Shown here: in pieces, positions 25,089 through 32,792 of the stretch
How positions within the stretch are numbered: position 1 is the first letter of the stretch
Layout of the letters: the number at the start of each line of letters is the position of its first letter
Assembly: GCA_902518075.1 (NCBI GenBank)
Contig: CABYEX010000006.1
Span: 1-63,871 of the forward strand
Direction of reading: 5' to 3'
From: Halieaceae bacterium
Lineage (GTDB): Bacteria; Pseudomonadota; Gammaproteobacteria; Pseudomonadales; Halieaceae
DNA length: 63,871 nucleotides
The notes under the pieces: generated by a model
Database searches by the model: none
Told to the model about the DNA's origin: nothing
The model's input: only the letters and a program-made list of their open reading frames with translations
Made by a program: the position numbers and the translations under genes

Positions 25089-25661
25089 ATGATGGCTAGA
25101 CTTAACTTTCTTAGAATAATTACATTGCTGGCGGCCTGCTCGGACGCTGTCTTTGCGGCTGAAACAGACAAAAAGACAGAGTGGGATTGCACACCCACAG
25201 CCACTCAATTCATTGGAGAGGCGTGGCGGTCTGAGATGATTAATGGGACATACCCATCAGGGCCAGATGTGTTGCTGGCATCGAAGCAAGGGTTAGATCC
25301 CGTTATTTTCACTTCGGGGTCGCCCAACCCGCGTCAAATTCGAAAGTTTGAGGCCAGTGAGATAAAGATACGCTGGGGGAAAGATGGGTATTACTATCTG
25401 GACGAGATGCGAAACCGCCGCTCACCAGAGGAGTGGGGAAAGATTGAAGGACACCTATGCGCCGAGTCGGCTTTTTCTCTGGAGTGCAGAGACAAGGATG
25501 GTGGATGGCCTCAGTTCATCCTGTTGTTCAATAAAAAGCTTGGGCTTTACTCGTTCCACAGTATCGGTGGATACGTTGGCAGAGTAAGCGCAGAGGGCCA
25601 ACTACTTGATCGAGAATGGATGTCGGTGGGGTCGTGTAAAGCGCGCGACTCTGAGGGATGA
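25089..25661 (+). CDS. Exported protein of unknown function
   Basis: I chose the ATG at 25,089 behind GAGGGGATCAG (the next ATG follows at once); the frame is open 12 codons upstream. A signal peptide (LNFLRIITLLAACSDAVFAA) leads into about 165 residues with paired cysteines (DCTPTA, HLCAES, LECRD, GSCKA) and a strand-rich pattern with many aromatic residues. Four cysteines suggest two disulfides. The family is not one I can name. It is followed after one base by the next exported protein, probably co-transcribed. Confidence 0.65.
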   Translation: MMARLNFLRIITLLAACSDAVFAAETDKKTEWDCTPTATQFIGEAWRSEMINGTYPSGPDVLLASKQGLDPVIFTSGSPNPRQIRKFEASEIKIRWGKDGYYYLDEMRNRRSPEEWGKIEGHLCAESAFSLECRDKDGGWPQFILLFNKKLGLYSFHSIGGYVGRVSAEGQLLDREWMSVGSCKARDSEG

Positions 25662-25662
25662 A

Positions 25663-26238
25663 ATGACTAAACCACTACTCGCCATTCTGCTGTTACTCAC
25701 AGTCTGCCTGCGCGGTTACTCTGCCAACCCTGATGATGCGGCGTGGCTGATCTACGATGTTTCCTATGGAGACTACTTCCTACTCCGGATAGATATGAAG
25801 ACAACACGTACTGGCACCGCTGAAATTGCGGGGGGAAATCATTACGCTGGCAGACGAGCCACGGGGTTATCTCTGCGGATGAACCGTTTCAAAGTAAACA
25901 TAACCTCCGGCACGCTTAATATTAGTAAAAAAGGTGCCGTACCCTTCATGCAGGGTTCTATCAATCAAGCTGGTGATGAATATTCAGGGTACTTCCTTAA
26001 CGATAATGGAAAACAAGTGGGCCGGTTTGTAGGTGCGTTGCAAGGACACACCTACCACCAAATGGACTTATTTCAGTTGAGCAAGCGAAGCTCTGGTAAG
26101 TATGACCCCTACCAGTGCGTTAACCGCGGCAACAACCAACGTTGCTACCACCCCCGTCGTAATAAGAAATCAACTTTCTTCACAAAGAAGAATTGTGAAG
26201 CGGAGCTTAAAGCTGAGACTGGCACTTCCACCCCCTAA
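25663..26238 (+). CDS. Exported protein with the stock signal peptide
   Basis: The start MTKPLLAILLLLTVCLRGYSA is the array's stock signal peptide; here the promoter half of repeat B is missing and the gene follows the previous stop directly. The 170-residue mature part is strand-rich (GSINQAGDEYSGYFLNDNGK) with a basic, Cys-containing end. The stop codon is the TAA inside the following repeat A (CCCCCTAATG), so the C-terminus was probably set or trimmed by the repeat. Confidence 0.65.
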   Translation: MTKPLLAILLLLTVCLRGYSANPDDAAWLIYDVSYGDYFLLRIDMKTTRTGTAEIAGGNHYAGRRATGLSLRMNRFKVNITSGTLNISKKGAVPFMQGSINQAGDEYSGYFLNDNGKQVGRFVGALQGHTYHQMDLFQLSKRSSGKYDPYQCVNRGNNQRCYHPRRNKKSTFFTKKNCEAELKAETGTSTP

Positions 26239-26285
26239 TGTATCTGGGCGGTAACCATCACAATCACAACGACGGTTAGCCCCCC
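26232..26285 (+). repeat. Array repeat A, near-consensus
   Basis: CCCCCTAATGTATCTGGGCG, GTAACCATCACAATCACAAC and GACGGTTAGCCCCCC. GGGC(GG)TAACC pairs with GGTTAGCCC around a 17-base loop. It supplies the stop codon of the upstream gene. Confidence 0.85.
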
Positions 26286-26294
26286 TAGCTTCCT

Positions 26295-26321
26295 AAAAAC
26301 CAAGTGCAAACAGCCGATATT
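26295..26321 (+). promoter_or_regulatory. Sigma-28 (FliA)-type promoter for flagellin
   Basis: TAAAAACC, an 11-base gap and GCCGATAT match the flagellar consensus TAAAGTTT-N11-GCCGATAA, with 7 of 8 bases in the -10. It sits between repeat A and the flagellin start, so the module carries its own class 3 flagellar promoter. Confidence 0.65.
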
Positions 26322-26377
26322 TGACGGTACGACTGGATTTATTCAGCGGTTACGAGTGTCCCAATATCGGTGGCTTT

Positions 26378-27268
26378 GTGGCGATTACTATCAATACAAA
26401 TATCAGTGCTTCAGTAGCCCACGCAGCTATGACTAGAAATAGTCGTGAGTTGGATACGGCTATGGAGAAGCTATCTACCGGTAAGAAGATTAATTCGGCT
26501 GCCGATAACGCCTCTGGTTTGGCTATCACTACGCGAATGACCTCACAGATTCAGGGTGCAGCTGCAGCGATCTCCAATGCGAGCGATGCAATTAACATGG
26601 TAAGGATCGCTGACGCAGCACTCATAGAAATCGAGTCCATGTTGCAGAGAATGCGAGAGTTAACGCTGCAAGCCGCGTCAGGAACTGTCACTGCTACAGA
26701 TCGAATATATCTGGATGCCGAGTATCAGAATATGTTGCAAGGCATAGATCAGATAGTAGAAAACACAGACTATAACGGCATTGCTTTGCTCAATAATGAC
26801 GTGGCGAAGGCGGACAGACTGATCACTTTTCAGGTAGGGGTTAACGCATCGCAAACCAAGACCTACTTTCCCGGGGTTTTCGTTGATGATGGCAGCCGCA
26901 GTAATGTCGGTGCTATTTATCAGAAAGCGCCTAACATACTCAGCTCCACTCTCCATACAGGCGTTTCTTCTTCATACGCGGCTGATAACTTTCAAGCGGC
27001 GTTGAAGGCTATTGATGGTGCGCTTTTGACCGTCGAAAGGCAGTACGCTGAGAACGGATCCTTTATCAATACTATGACGCGAACCGTGGATAACCTGTTC
27101 AACACGCAGGTCAACACCGAGGCGGCCCGAAGCCGTATTATGGATTCCAACTACGCTCGAGAAACATCAAATCTGGCTCGCACCCAGATTGTCCAACAGG
27201 CAGGAATGGCGATGATTGCTCAGGCTAATGCGCTACCAAAGACCGTCATGATATTGCTAAGCGACTGA
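26378..27268 (+). CDS. Flagellin, orphan copy
   Basis: I take the GTG at 26,378, because flagellins begin M-A-I-T-I-N-T-N and this gives that start; an upstream TTG in the frame is inside the promoter. The 296-residue protein has the D0/D1 N-terminal helices (REL DTAMEKLSTGKKINSAADN, ASGLAI), a short variable middle (about 165-215) and the C-terminal helices (YARETSNLARTQIVQQAGMAM). The end (ALPKTVMILLSD) departs from the usual LPQQVLxLL. It is short, with a small D2/D3 region. No other flagellar gene is near, and it lies between two A repeats. Confidence 0.92.
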   Translation: MAITINTNISASVAHAAMTRNSRELDTAMEKLSTGKKINSAADNASGLAITTRMTSQIQGAAAAISNASDAINMVRIADAALIEIESMLQRMRELTLQAASGTVTATDRIYLDAEYQNMLQGIDQIVENTDYNGIALLNNDVAKADRLITFQVGVNASQTKTYFPGVFVDDGSRSNVGAIYQKAPNILSSTLHTGVSSSYAADNFQAALKAIDGALLTVERQYAENGSFINTMTRTVDNLFNTQVNTEAARSRIMDSNYARETSNLARTQIVQQAGMAMIAQANALPKTVMILLSD

Positions 27269-27279
27269 TCCAATCCCAT

Positions 27280-27328
27280 CCCCTAATGTATCTGGGCGGC
27301 AACCATCACAATCACAGCTGCCGTCTAC
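27280..27328 (+). repeat. Array repeat A
   Basis: CCCCTAATGTATCTGGGCGG, CAACCATCACAATCACAG and CTGCCGTC. The distal arm is lost. Orientation + before a minus-strand gene. Confidence 0.75.
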
Positions 27329-27344
27329 TTTGAAGGCCCTATTT

Positions 27345-28415
27345 TTAGTACAAAACTATATCCAACACTCGACAGCTTGCTCCGGTTTTTAGGCTTACGA
27401 CATAAAGCTCCTCAGTGAGAAACCCTTCATCGTAGTAAGTGATGGGTGAATTGCCGGTTACTCTACAAGAATTACTGACCAAGAGCTCTCCGTCGCTGGC
27501 AACTAAAGCTTTCCCAGATGATCTCGGCTCAACATCAATGATAAATCCGGTATCTGTATACTCAAAGCAGGACGTAGGTTCGCTAATGATGTCTAACCTG
27601 AAAAGGGCTGACTCTTCCTCTATCGTATACCATCGCCCGGACTCAGTTTTGAATACCAAATGCTGGTCACTCGTACTCCAGCTCCTTCCCTCATTGTTCC
27701 TGGCAATAAGCCCATTCTTCATTTCAACTTGGCTGTCGTAAGAGGCGGCATAATAGGCGGGTGAAGTGATACAAGCGTATAACTCCCAACTAGTGCCACC
27801 TCCGTTATTAGAACCCGAGTCTTGCGAACCGAAAGGGGCGATTCCCTCGGCTTTAAAACTCTGTGAGGCTCTATCCCACTTCAGCAGGAAATCCCATCGC
27901 TTGCCCTCTAAGGTTGGCCCGCTGACCAGGTAAGTTTGATTGTCTATAACCGTCCATGACTCTGACGTACTGATGTCAACCGCCGAGTCTGAGGAAATGA
28001 ATGCGCTGACAAATTTTTCCGTCGTGAAGTTTGTTTCTGCGTCGTTATAGTTCCCATCGTTGTCGAATGCCCTGACTCTAATTTTATGCTCTCCAGGACT
28101 TAAGGCTTTGTAGTTGTATGCCATCGAAAACCCCCCTGTATCTGAGTAGGGGTAGTCCGGGAACGCCTCTCCAACATCAGGCCTGTCACCGTAATGACCT
28201 AGGTAGAACGCAAACTCGTCGTCGATATAGACGTTTAGTAAGTAATTGCCCATGCCCTCGGGGGATACGGCCCAACCCCGCAAATTTGAAATTCCCGAGT
28301 AGCGCTCCCCTCTAACCGGCTCCTCAATAGTTACTCGTATACTAGTATCGCGCTCAGCAAACGTGAGCTGAGTGGCGACTATCAAAAAAAGCCCTAGTGC
28401 TACCCGTAACATCAC
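27345..28415 (-). CDS. Exported Ig-like-domain protein, paralogue 2
   Basis: The 356-residue protein has a signal peptide (cleavage near LTFAE). Its N-terminal beta domain matches the protein at 11,381 along its whole length (ISNLRGWAVSPEGMG, VYIDDEFAF, AFDNDGNYNDA, then TLEGKRWDFLLKWDRASQS). The C-terminal half differs and carries four cysteines (ACITSP, TSCFEY, NSCRVT, ASCRVL). The two are domain-shuffled paralogues in different modules and opposite strands. Function unknown. Confidence 0.75.
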   Translation of the reverse strand: MMLRVALGLFLIVATQLTFAERDTSIRVTIEEPVRGERYSGISNLRGWAVSPEGMGNYLLNVYIDDEFAFYLGHYGDRPDVGEAFPDYPYSDTGGFSMAYNYKALSPGEHKIRVRAFDNDGNYNDAETNFTTEKFVSAFISSDSAVDISTSESWTVIDNQTYLVSGPTLEGKRWDFLLKWDRASQSFKAEGIAPFGSQDSGSNNGGGTSWELYACITSPAYYAASYDSQVEMKNGLIARNNEGRSWSTSDQHLVFKTESGRWYTIEEESALFRLDIISEPTSCFEYTDTGFIIDVEPRSSGKALVASDGELLVSNSCRVTGNSPITYYDEGFLTEELYVVSLKTGASCRVLDIVLY

Positions 28416-28460
28416 TGCCCTCGCTGACTAATCACCAGACTTCTCCGATGCTACCAAACC

Positions 28461-28519
28461 CTAGTTGCGTTGACATGACCTCTCACATTGAGATAGTCCT
28501 GCGGTAAGCTCGGGGCATG
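28461..28519 (+). promoter_or_regulatory. Array repeat B, best-preserved promoter
   Basis: TTGACA at 28,470-28,475 is a perfect -35. After 16 bases comes GATAGT (28,492-28,497) as -10. The start codon at 28,517 lies 20 bases further, giving a leader of about 13 bases (GCGGTAAGCTCGGGGC region). Confidence 0.7.
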
Positions 28520-29374
28520 ACTAAACCACTACTCGCCATTCTGCTGTTACTGCCACTGGTTTCGCCTACCGCTGTTGCGCACAGTGGAGGCTTGGACTCC
28601 AACGGATGTCACGCTGGTAGTCAGCCCTACCATTGTCACAGATTGCCTAGTGACATGGTTGGCAATAGGTTGAGATGTGACTTGGGTAGCCGCTCGTCAG
28701 AGTGCGTGGCTGGTGAACCTTTGGTGCAAAGGAAAATTCAAACGTTAGATGAAGAAACGACGGGGCAAAGAGCGAAACCAAAAGCTTCAATTGATGACGC
28801 CGAAAAGCTTTTTCATAGGTTGGCGTGGCAGATTGACGAAACTGATATTTTGAAAGACGCGAAAATTTTCCAGAAAGAGAAGGCTAATTTAGTGCGCATC
28901 AGGTGTGTTGGAAATGCAACCTCAACCACTGAGTTCTCTAACGGCGATCAAGGATTAAGCGAGGAAGAGGTAACCCGGGTTTTTTATATTGGTGAAGAGT
29001 TATTTTTCGCAGGGGAAGTTGAATTAATTTTACTGGCTCGTTGGCAAGATCATAGTTGGGTTAACCAGTATCCAGATCTTGTTCGGCTAGTAATTAGTGA
29101 TGATCAGATCTCTCTAACAACTTATTTTCCTGTGGATCCTCTTGGCGGACTTAACATAAGCGAATACGTGGGAGCACTGGATGGGACGGTGACAGTTGCC
29201 CACTGGAACTTCGATTTCATCTTAGACCGTAGGTCTGGCGAACTAATTGGCAACGACCGTAAATACTATGAGACTGAGAACTGGTGGGTTAATGGCCAAC
29301 AACTCCCAAACTTTTCTATCCGCACCAGGACCATAGCTTCATGTCAGGTGTCTCCTGATACACCGAAATTTTAG
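28517..29374 (+). CDS. Exported YHYH-domain protein with the stock signal peptide
   Basis: The signal peptide is the stock MTKPLLAILLLLPL sequence, cleaved near AVAHS. The mature protein starts with HSGGLDSNGCHAGSQPYHCH, the YHYH-type histidine/cysteine motif (probably metal-binding) found at the N-terminus of many exported proteins. The remaining 220 residues form a strand-rich domain of unknown function (FILDRRSGELIGNDRKYY). Promoter, leader, start and signal peptide all come from repeat B, the clearest example of the element acting as an export cassette. Confidence 0.8.
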   Translation: MTKPLLAILLLLPLVSPTAVAHSGGLDSNGCHAGSQPYHCHRLPSDMVGNRLRCDLGSRSSECVAGEPLVQRKIQTLDEETTGQRAKPKASIDDAEKLFHRLAWQIDETDILKDAKIFQKEKANLVRIRCVGNATSTTEFSNGDQGLSEEEVTRVFYIGEELFFAGEVELILLARWQDHSWVNQYPDLVRLVISDDQISLTTYFPVDPLGGLNISEYVGALDGTVTVAHWNFDFILDRRSGELIGNDRKYYETENWWVNGQQLPNFSIRTRTIASCQVSPDTPKF

Positions 29375-29410
29375 CCGCTACGGGACACAGTGCCAGCTCA
29401 CGCCAATCTC

Positions 29411-29540
29411 ACCCCCTAATATATCTGCGCGGCAACCATCCCAATCAAAACGGCAGATAACCTCTTTTTTCAAACCCAGCTTTTAAGTGTGCCAGTAGGA
29501 TCATCTGTATCAGCGACAGGCGTTTACGGCCCCCCGGGGC
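29411..29540 (+). repeat. Repeat A followed by repeat C, copy 2
   Basis: A at 29,411-29,460 (CGGCAACCATCCCAATCAAA). It runs directly into CCAGCTTTTAAGTGTGCCAG and CAGCGACAGG, a diverged copy of the element at 9990-10,050. No gene is seen from 29,375 to 29,615. Confidence 0.6.
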
Positions 29541-29615
29541 GTTGACCCAGCATCGCTCTGTGTATCAGAAATGCTATTTTTTTTGGCGCAAGTGACAAAA
29601 AATTAAGGGTGCAGC

Positions 29616-30026
29616 CTAACTGTCTTTCTTCGGTTGAAACCATAGCGTTCCAATAATCACAAGGAGGGCGGTAAGACAGAGCAGCAGACCAACTGAATTA
29701 TCGAACAGGGTAGGCTCCTCAGGTGGAAACATTTCTAATACATAAGAAGAGTTGACGCTGAGCTCAACTCCTGATTCACGCAGACGCTCAAGGTTAGAAA
29801 AAAACCAGTATTGATCCCATGAAAACCACTGCATAAACCAAAAATTTGTTAGAACAACGCAGCCGCCGAATATTGTGATGACAACCTTAGCTGCTACGTT
29901 AGCTCCTTTCTCTACAGCTACAGACGCGAATCTTGCGGCTATCCAAATAGCGATCATGCCACCCATGAAATTTATCGCCGTAGCGATTCTTGCAGCACCT
30001 AGTGCAGCCCAAATATCACTCTCCAT
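29616..30026 (-). CDS. Membrane protein, four helices, unknown
   Basis: The 136-residue protein has helices at about 15-33, 46-66 and 110-130 with a Trp-rich segment (FWFMQWFSWDQYWFF) between, followed by an acidic periplasmic loop. A good ribosome site (AGGAGGTGAT in front of the ATG) supports translation. No family recognised. Confidence 0.65.
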   Translation of the reverse strand: MESDIWAALGAARIATAINFMGGMIAIWIAARFASVAVEKGANVAAKVVITIFGGCVVLTNFWFMQWFSWDQYWFFSNLERLRESGVELSVNSSYVLEMFPPEEPTLFDNSVGLLLCLTALLVIIGTLWFQPKKDS

Positions 30027-30211
30027 AAATCACCTCCTATCAAACACACTGTGAAATTAGCAGATCGCGCGAAAATTGACGTGAAATGATGCGTTGCAAA
30101 AACGCGAAGTACTGTTTTGTATTTGCGCGCTGTATTGCCTACGTAGGCTGAGTGCCAAAGACACGTAAAATGAGCGCCACATCAAAACAATTGATCATAC
30201 CCCGATGGCTC

Positions 30212-30461
30212 CACCCTCTAATGTATCTGGGCGGTAACCATCACAACCACAACGACAGTAGTCCCCCCGGGGGGGTATCTCGTTGACACCCTGCTGACAC
30301 TCGTAAGTCAAAACAAGTGCATGTAGAAACAACGTAACGCAGGCGAGAAGGGCGTTTGAAGTGTGTTTAGGCGAGTTATCGTGTGTTGTGCCGTAGTGAA
30401 GGGAACTTAAAATCCCCCGCCCATTGCAGTCGTGCCGGTTCAAGTTCAGCTGCGGGCACCA
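30212..30461 (+). other. Repeat A, attachment-like segment D and tRNA-Leu(UAA) 3' half
   Basis: A (30,212-30,272), paired TGACA boxes (TTGACACCCTGCTGACACTC), then the tRNA half from the loop CTTAAAATC at 30,406 through a variable arm, GCCGGTTCAAG and a CACCA end at 30,461. The T stem no longer pairs fully, so this is not a functional tRNA. The first 189 bp from 30,226 repeat the segment at 24,050. Confidence 0.75.
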
Positions 30462-30486
30462 CAATTAACCGAATAAACACTTTCAT

Positions 30487-30535
30487 TAGCCTCTCACATT
30501 TGCACTGGCATTCCTTCTCACATTTAGAGGGCGCT
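30487..30535 (+). repeat. Array repeat B, degenerate
   Basis: TTAGCCTCTCACATTTGCAC and CTTCTCACATTTAGAGG; the boxes are partly lost. It lies directly downstream of the tRNA fragment. Confidence 0.55.
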
Positions 30536-30605
30536 TTGGCAAGCGGGGCTGCTACTGATAACTTAGTGGTGCATTCCTTAATAGATACCGGTGAGACTAC
30601 GTACA

Positions 30606-30941
30606 ATGAGCACATTAACGCCGAGCATAATCGCGCTAGTAGCGACTGCAGTTATCTGCCAAGTAATTGGTGCCTCATTAATGCCATTGACGAAAGGGCT
30701 GACGGAGGTCGTTCCGACAATAGGCTTTGGTATCGCTTTCTCTGCAGGTCTAGGCATCATGGCGCGTTTGATAAACAGTGGAATCAATTTGAGCGCGCTA
30801 GTGCCCTTCATGGCGGCAGTTGTTCCGCTATGCGTTATAGCAGTTGGAATAATATTCTATGGCGAATCTGCGTCGGCCTTAAAAATTTCACTGCTAATCA
30901 TTTCATGTCTGACAATCGGCTTTGCGAGCAGCATGTCTTGA
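30606..30941 (+). CDS. SMR/EmrE-like small membrane protein lacking the key Glu
   Basis: The ATG at 30,606 gives 111 residues with four membrane helices, the length and layout of small multidrug resistance proteins. The first helix aligns with the EmrE segment A-E-V-I-G-T-T-L-M as C-Q-V-I-G-A-S-L-M, so the membrane glutamate that binds proton and drug is Gln here. The fourth segment (GIIFYGESASALKISLLII) fits SMR proteins. It may transport without protons, bind a different substrate or act as a partner subunit. Confidence 0.75.
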   Translation: MSTLTPSIIALVATAVICQVIGASLMPLTKGLTEVVPTIGFGIAFSAGLGIMARLINSGINLSALVPFMAAVVPLCVIAVGIIFYGESASALKISLLIISCLTIGFASSMS

Positions 30942-30944
30942 GAG

Positions 30945-30985
30945 ACGACTAAAACATTAGTCCCCATTCGACTGTTACTTGTCAC
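30945..30985 (+). repeat. Relic of the repeat B signal-peptide sequence
   Basis: GACGACTAAAACATTAGTCC and CCATTCGACTGTTACTTG resemble the stock ATGACTAAACCACTACTCGC-CATTCTGCTGTTACTG with many changes. The remaining DNA up to 31,310 shows nothing recognisable. Confidence 0.45.
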
Positions 30986-31310
30986 CTGATCCAGCGGTCT
31001 GACCCTGCGCTCGGATATAGTACTTACAGCCTTGTACAGTTGCCGTTTAGTGAGCTCCAGGTGAGGGTGGCGCTAAACACAGACTCAGTAACGGAATCGC
31101 CTCGCCAGGTTTTGCGGCCGTGATGTTTAAGCTTTTGTACTCGACGCTGCGGGCCTGCATTAGATTCGCCAAAATTTCTGCCCTCAGTGTTCAGTAACCA
31201 TTCAGCGAAGCAGCGTTAAGCTTTTCAGAGGCAATGTCACATGACTTTGTTTAAGTGTCAGAAGTCCGGTGATGGTGTCAGCGCATCATGTCTTCTAGAG
31301 GAGGATACAC

Positions 31311-31649
31311 ATGAAAAGTCTAATTCCGGCTTTGCTCGCAGCAACGCTTGTTTCCACCAATGTAAATGCCCTTGGCAAGCGGGAAGAGGGGGTATTGATC
31401 GGTATTAGTTCTGCAATTCTCATTAACTCTGTAATGCTGGACAGAGAACACAGTGACGTGAGTGACTACAGGCATGGCCATCATGATCAATATCGCCGGT
31501 CGAGGGATAATGAGTTTCCAGTTTTCCGGTGTCGCGACAACTCGGTTCAATGCGCGTATGAGCGAGGGGTCTGGGAGCGTGAAAAGGCTATTTGGGTGCA
31601 GGAGAGGAATCGCGCCTACCGATGTGGCCGGCATCGAGAATGTCAGTAG
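31311..31649 (+). CDS. Small exported basic protein
   Basis: AGAGGAGGATACAC gives a strong ribosome site. The 112 residues have a signal peptide (LIPALLAATLVSTNVNA), a short glycine-containing hydrophobic segment (GVLIGISSAILINSVM) that may be a second membrane span, and a His/Arg-rich tail with three cysteines (FRCRDNSVQC, YRCGRHRECQ). Function unknown. Confidence 0.7.
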   Translation: MKSLIPALLAATLVSTNVNALGKREEGVLIGISSAILINSVMLDREHSDVSDYRHGHHDQYRRSRDNEFPVFRCRDNSVQCAYERGVWEREKAIWVQERNRAYRCGRHRECQ

Positions 31650-32198
31650 GAAAAGATTCTCTGTTGACCTGAATTTTGACGGCTTACCCGAGGTGATGGA
31701 CTTACCTGCAATGGGTTCCACTTTATCGTGAGGGTTTTACATCGCCCGAGGTTGGGCTGACACAGTCATGTTCGACCGCTAAGGGGCATTTGAAGTTGAG
31801 GTTATGTGAGCCCTGAACCTCTCATTGCCTCGACTTTCTTAAAAGTTTGCAAATCTAAGGGGTAAGTACCAGACATGCTGAATTTGCAGCTCCAGATCTA
31901 GTTGCCTGCGTCTCCGTTATTTTTTTATCGATTCATATATCTTTTGGGAAAGCTCCCGATGTCCTAAGTCCCTGGCGATACTAATGTGTGCTCAGCACGA
32001 CGATATAGCCTGGTTGGGATACGGGGTCCGGATTTTCGCAACCAATTGCAAATCTATAGGGAGCGTGACGATAAAAACCTGATGCTGCCTCTAGAATGTC
32101 GAATATCTAAATGTCCGGATTTTTATTCGGGCGATGTTGGTGGTAAACGTTGCTAGTAACTAAATGTTTGGCATCATCTTCTTCGAGGGGCTCGTGTC
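31650..32198. other. Gene-free stretch before the envelope operon
   Basis: No convincing reading frame, array repeat or tRNA fragment is visible in these 549 bp. It must contain the main promoter of the downstream operon, but I cannot point to a clear -35/-10 pair. Confidence 0.5.
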
Positions 32199-32792
32199 TT
32201 GAGAATTTTGGTTTCTCTCTTATGCATGCTCGTACTATTAAGTGGCATACGCGGCTACGCTGCCACCGTTAGGTCGGCGGTGACGCTACTTGCGGAGCCA
32301 ACGCAGCGATCAATGGTCGTCGCAACCGTGCCCAAGGACGGGCAAATCAAAATTATGTCTCGGAAGGGATTGTGGTCAGAGGTGTGCTACGCGGACGCCT
32401 GTGGCTGGCTTCGCATAACGGCGATTTCAAGAGATTCCGGGGCAGCTATTACGAAAACCTCGTTGGCGGCGCTGAAAACTGGGAGGGAAGGAGTAGGCAA
32501 TGCTGTTTCAAGCACTGGAGTACGTGGCCTTGACGCAGAAGCTATAAAAGTTGAGCAGCCAGATTACGACGCTTTGGTAGCCCTCAAGCAGTGGCAGGTT
32601 ACTTCTGATCAGGCGGATGAATTTGCCGAAGAGGGCCTGCTGGAGGATCGATCGCTGTCGGCGTTGGCGCAACCTGCGGACGAGCCGTCCCACCGAGTGC
32701 AAGAGTCTCGAATGTCTAGAGACCCTGCGCAGCCCAGCACCTCGCAGCCAAGAAAGACAAACCGCATTCAGGCGTCTGATGATGATTGGTGA
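32199..32792 (+). CDS. Exported SH3b-domain protein with DDDW tail
   Basis: A TTG start gives 197 residues with a signal peptide (LVSLLCMLVLLSGIRGYAA). An SH3b-type domain follows (about 24-75: SAVTLLAEPTQRSMVVATVP, GWLRI), as in proteins that bind peptidoglycan. A helical part contains STGVRGLDAEAI and a DEFAEEGLL stretch, as in proteins encoded before M48 proteases. The disordered C-terminus ends in ASDDDW. The M48 gene starts inside its last codons. First gene of the operon. Confidence 0.75.
   Translation: MRILVSLLCMLVLLSGIRGYAATVRSAVTLLAEPTQRSMVVATVPKDGQIKIMSRKGLWSEVCYADACGWLRITAISRDSGAAITKTSLAALKTGREGVGNAVSSTGVRGLDAEAIKVEQPDYDALVALKQWQVTSDQADEFAEEGLLEDRSLSALAQPADEPSHRVQESRMSRDPAQPSTSQPRKTNRIQASDDDW

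Noticed and set aside
26321..26377. Upstream TTG start for the flagellin
   Set aside because: It lies inside the sigma-28 promoter -10 and would add 19 residues before the conserved flagellin start.
2040..30535. Repeat A as transcription terminator
   Set aside because: The hairpin has no U run after it and keeps its direction next to minus-strand genes, so a simple terminator role does not fit.
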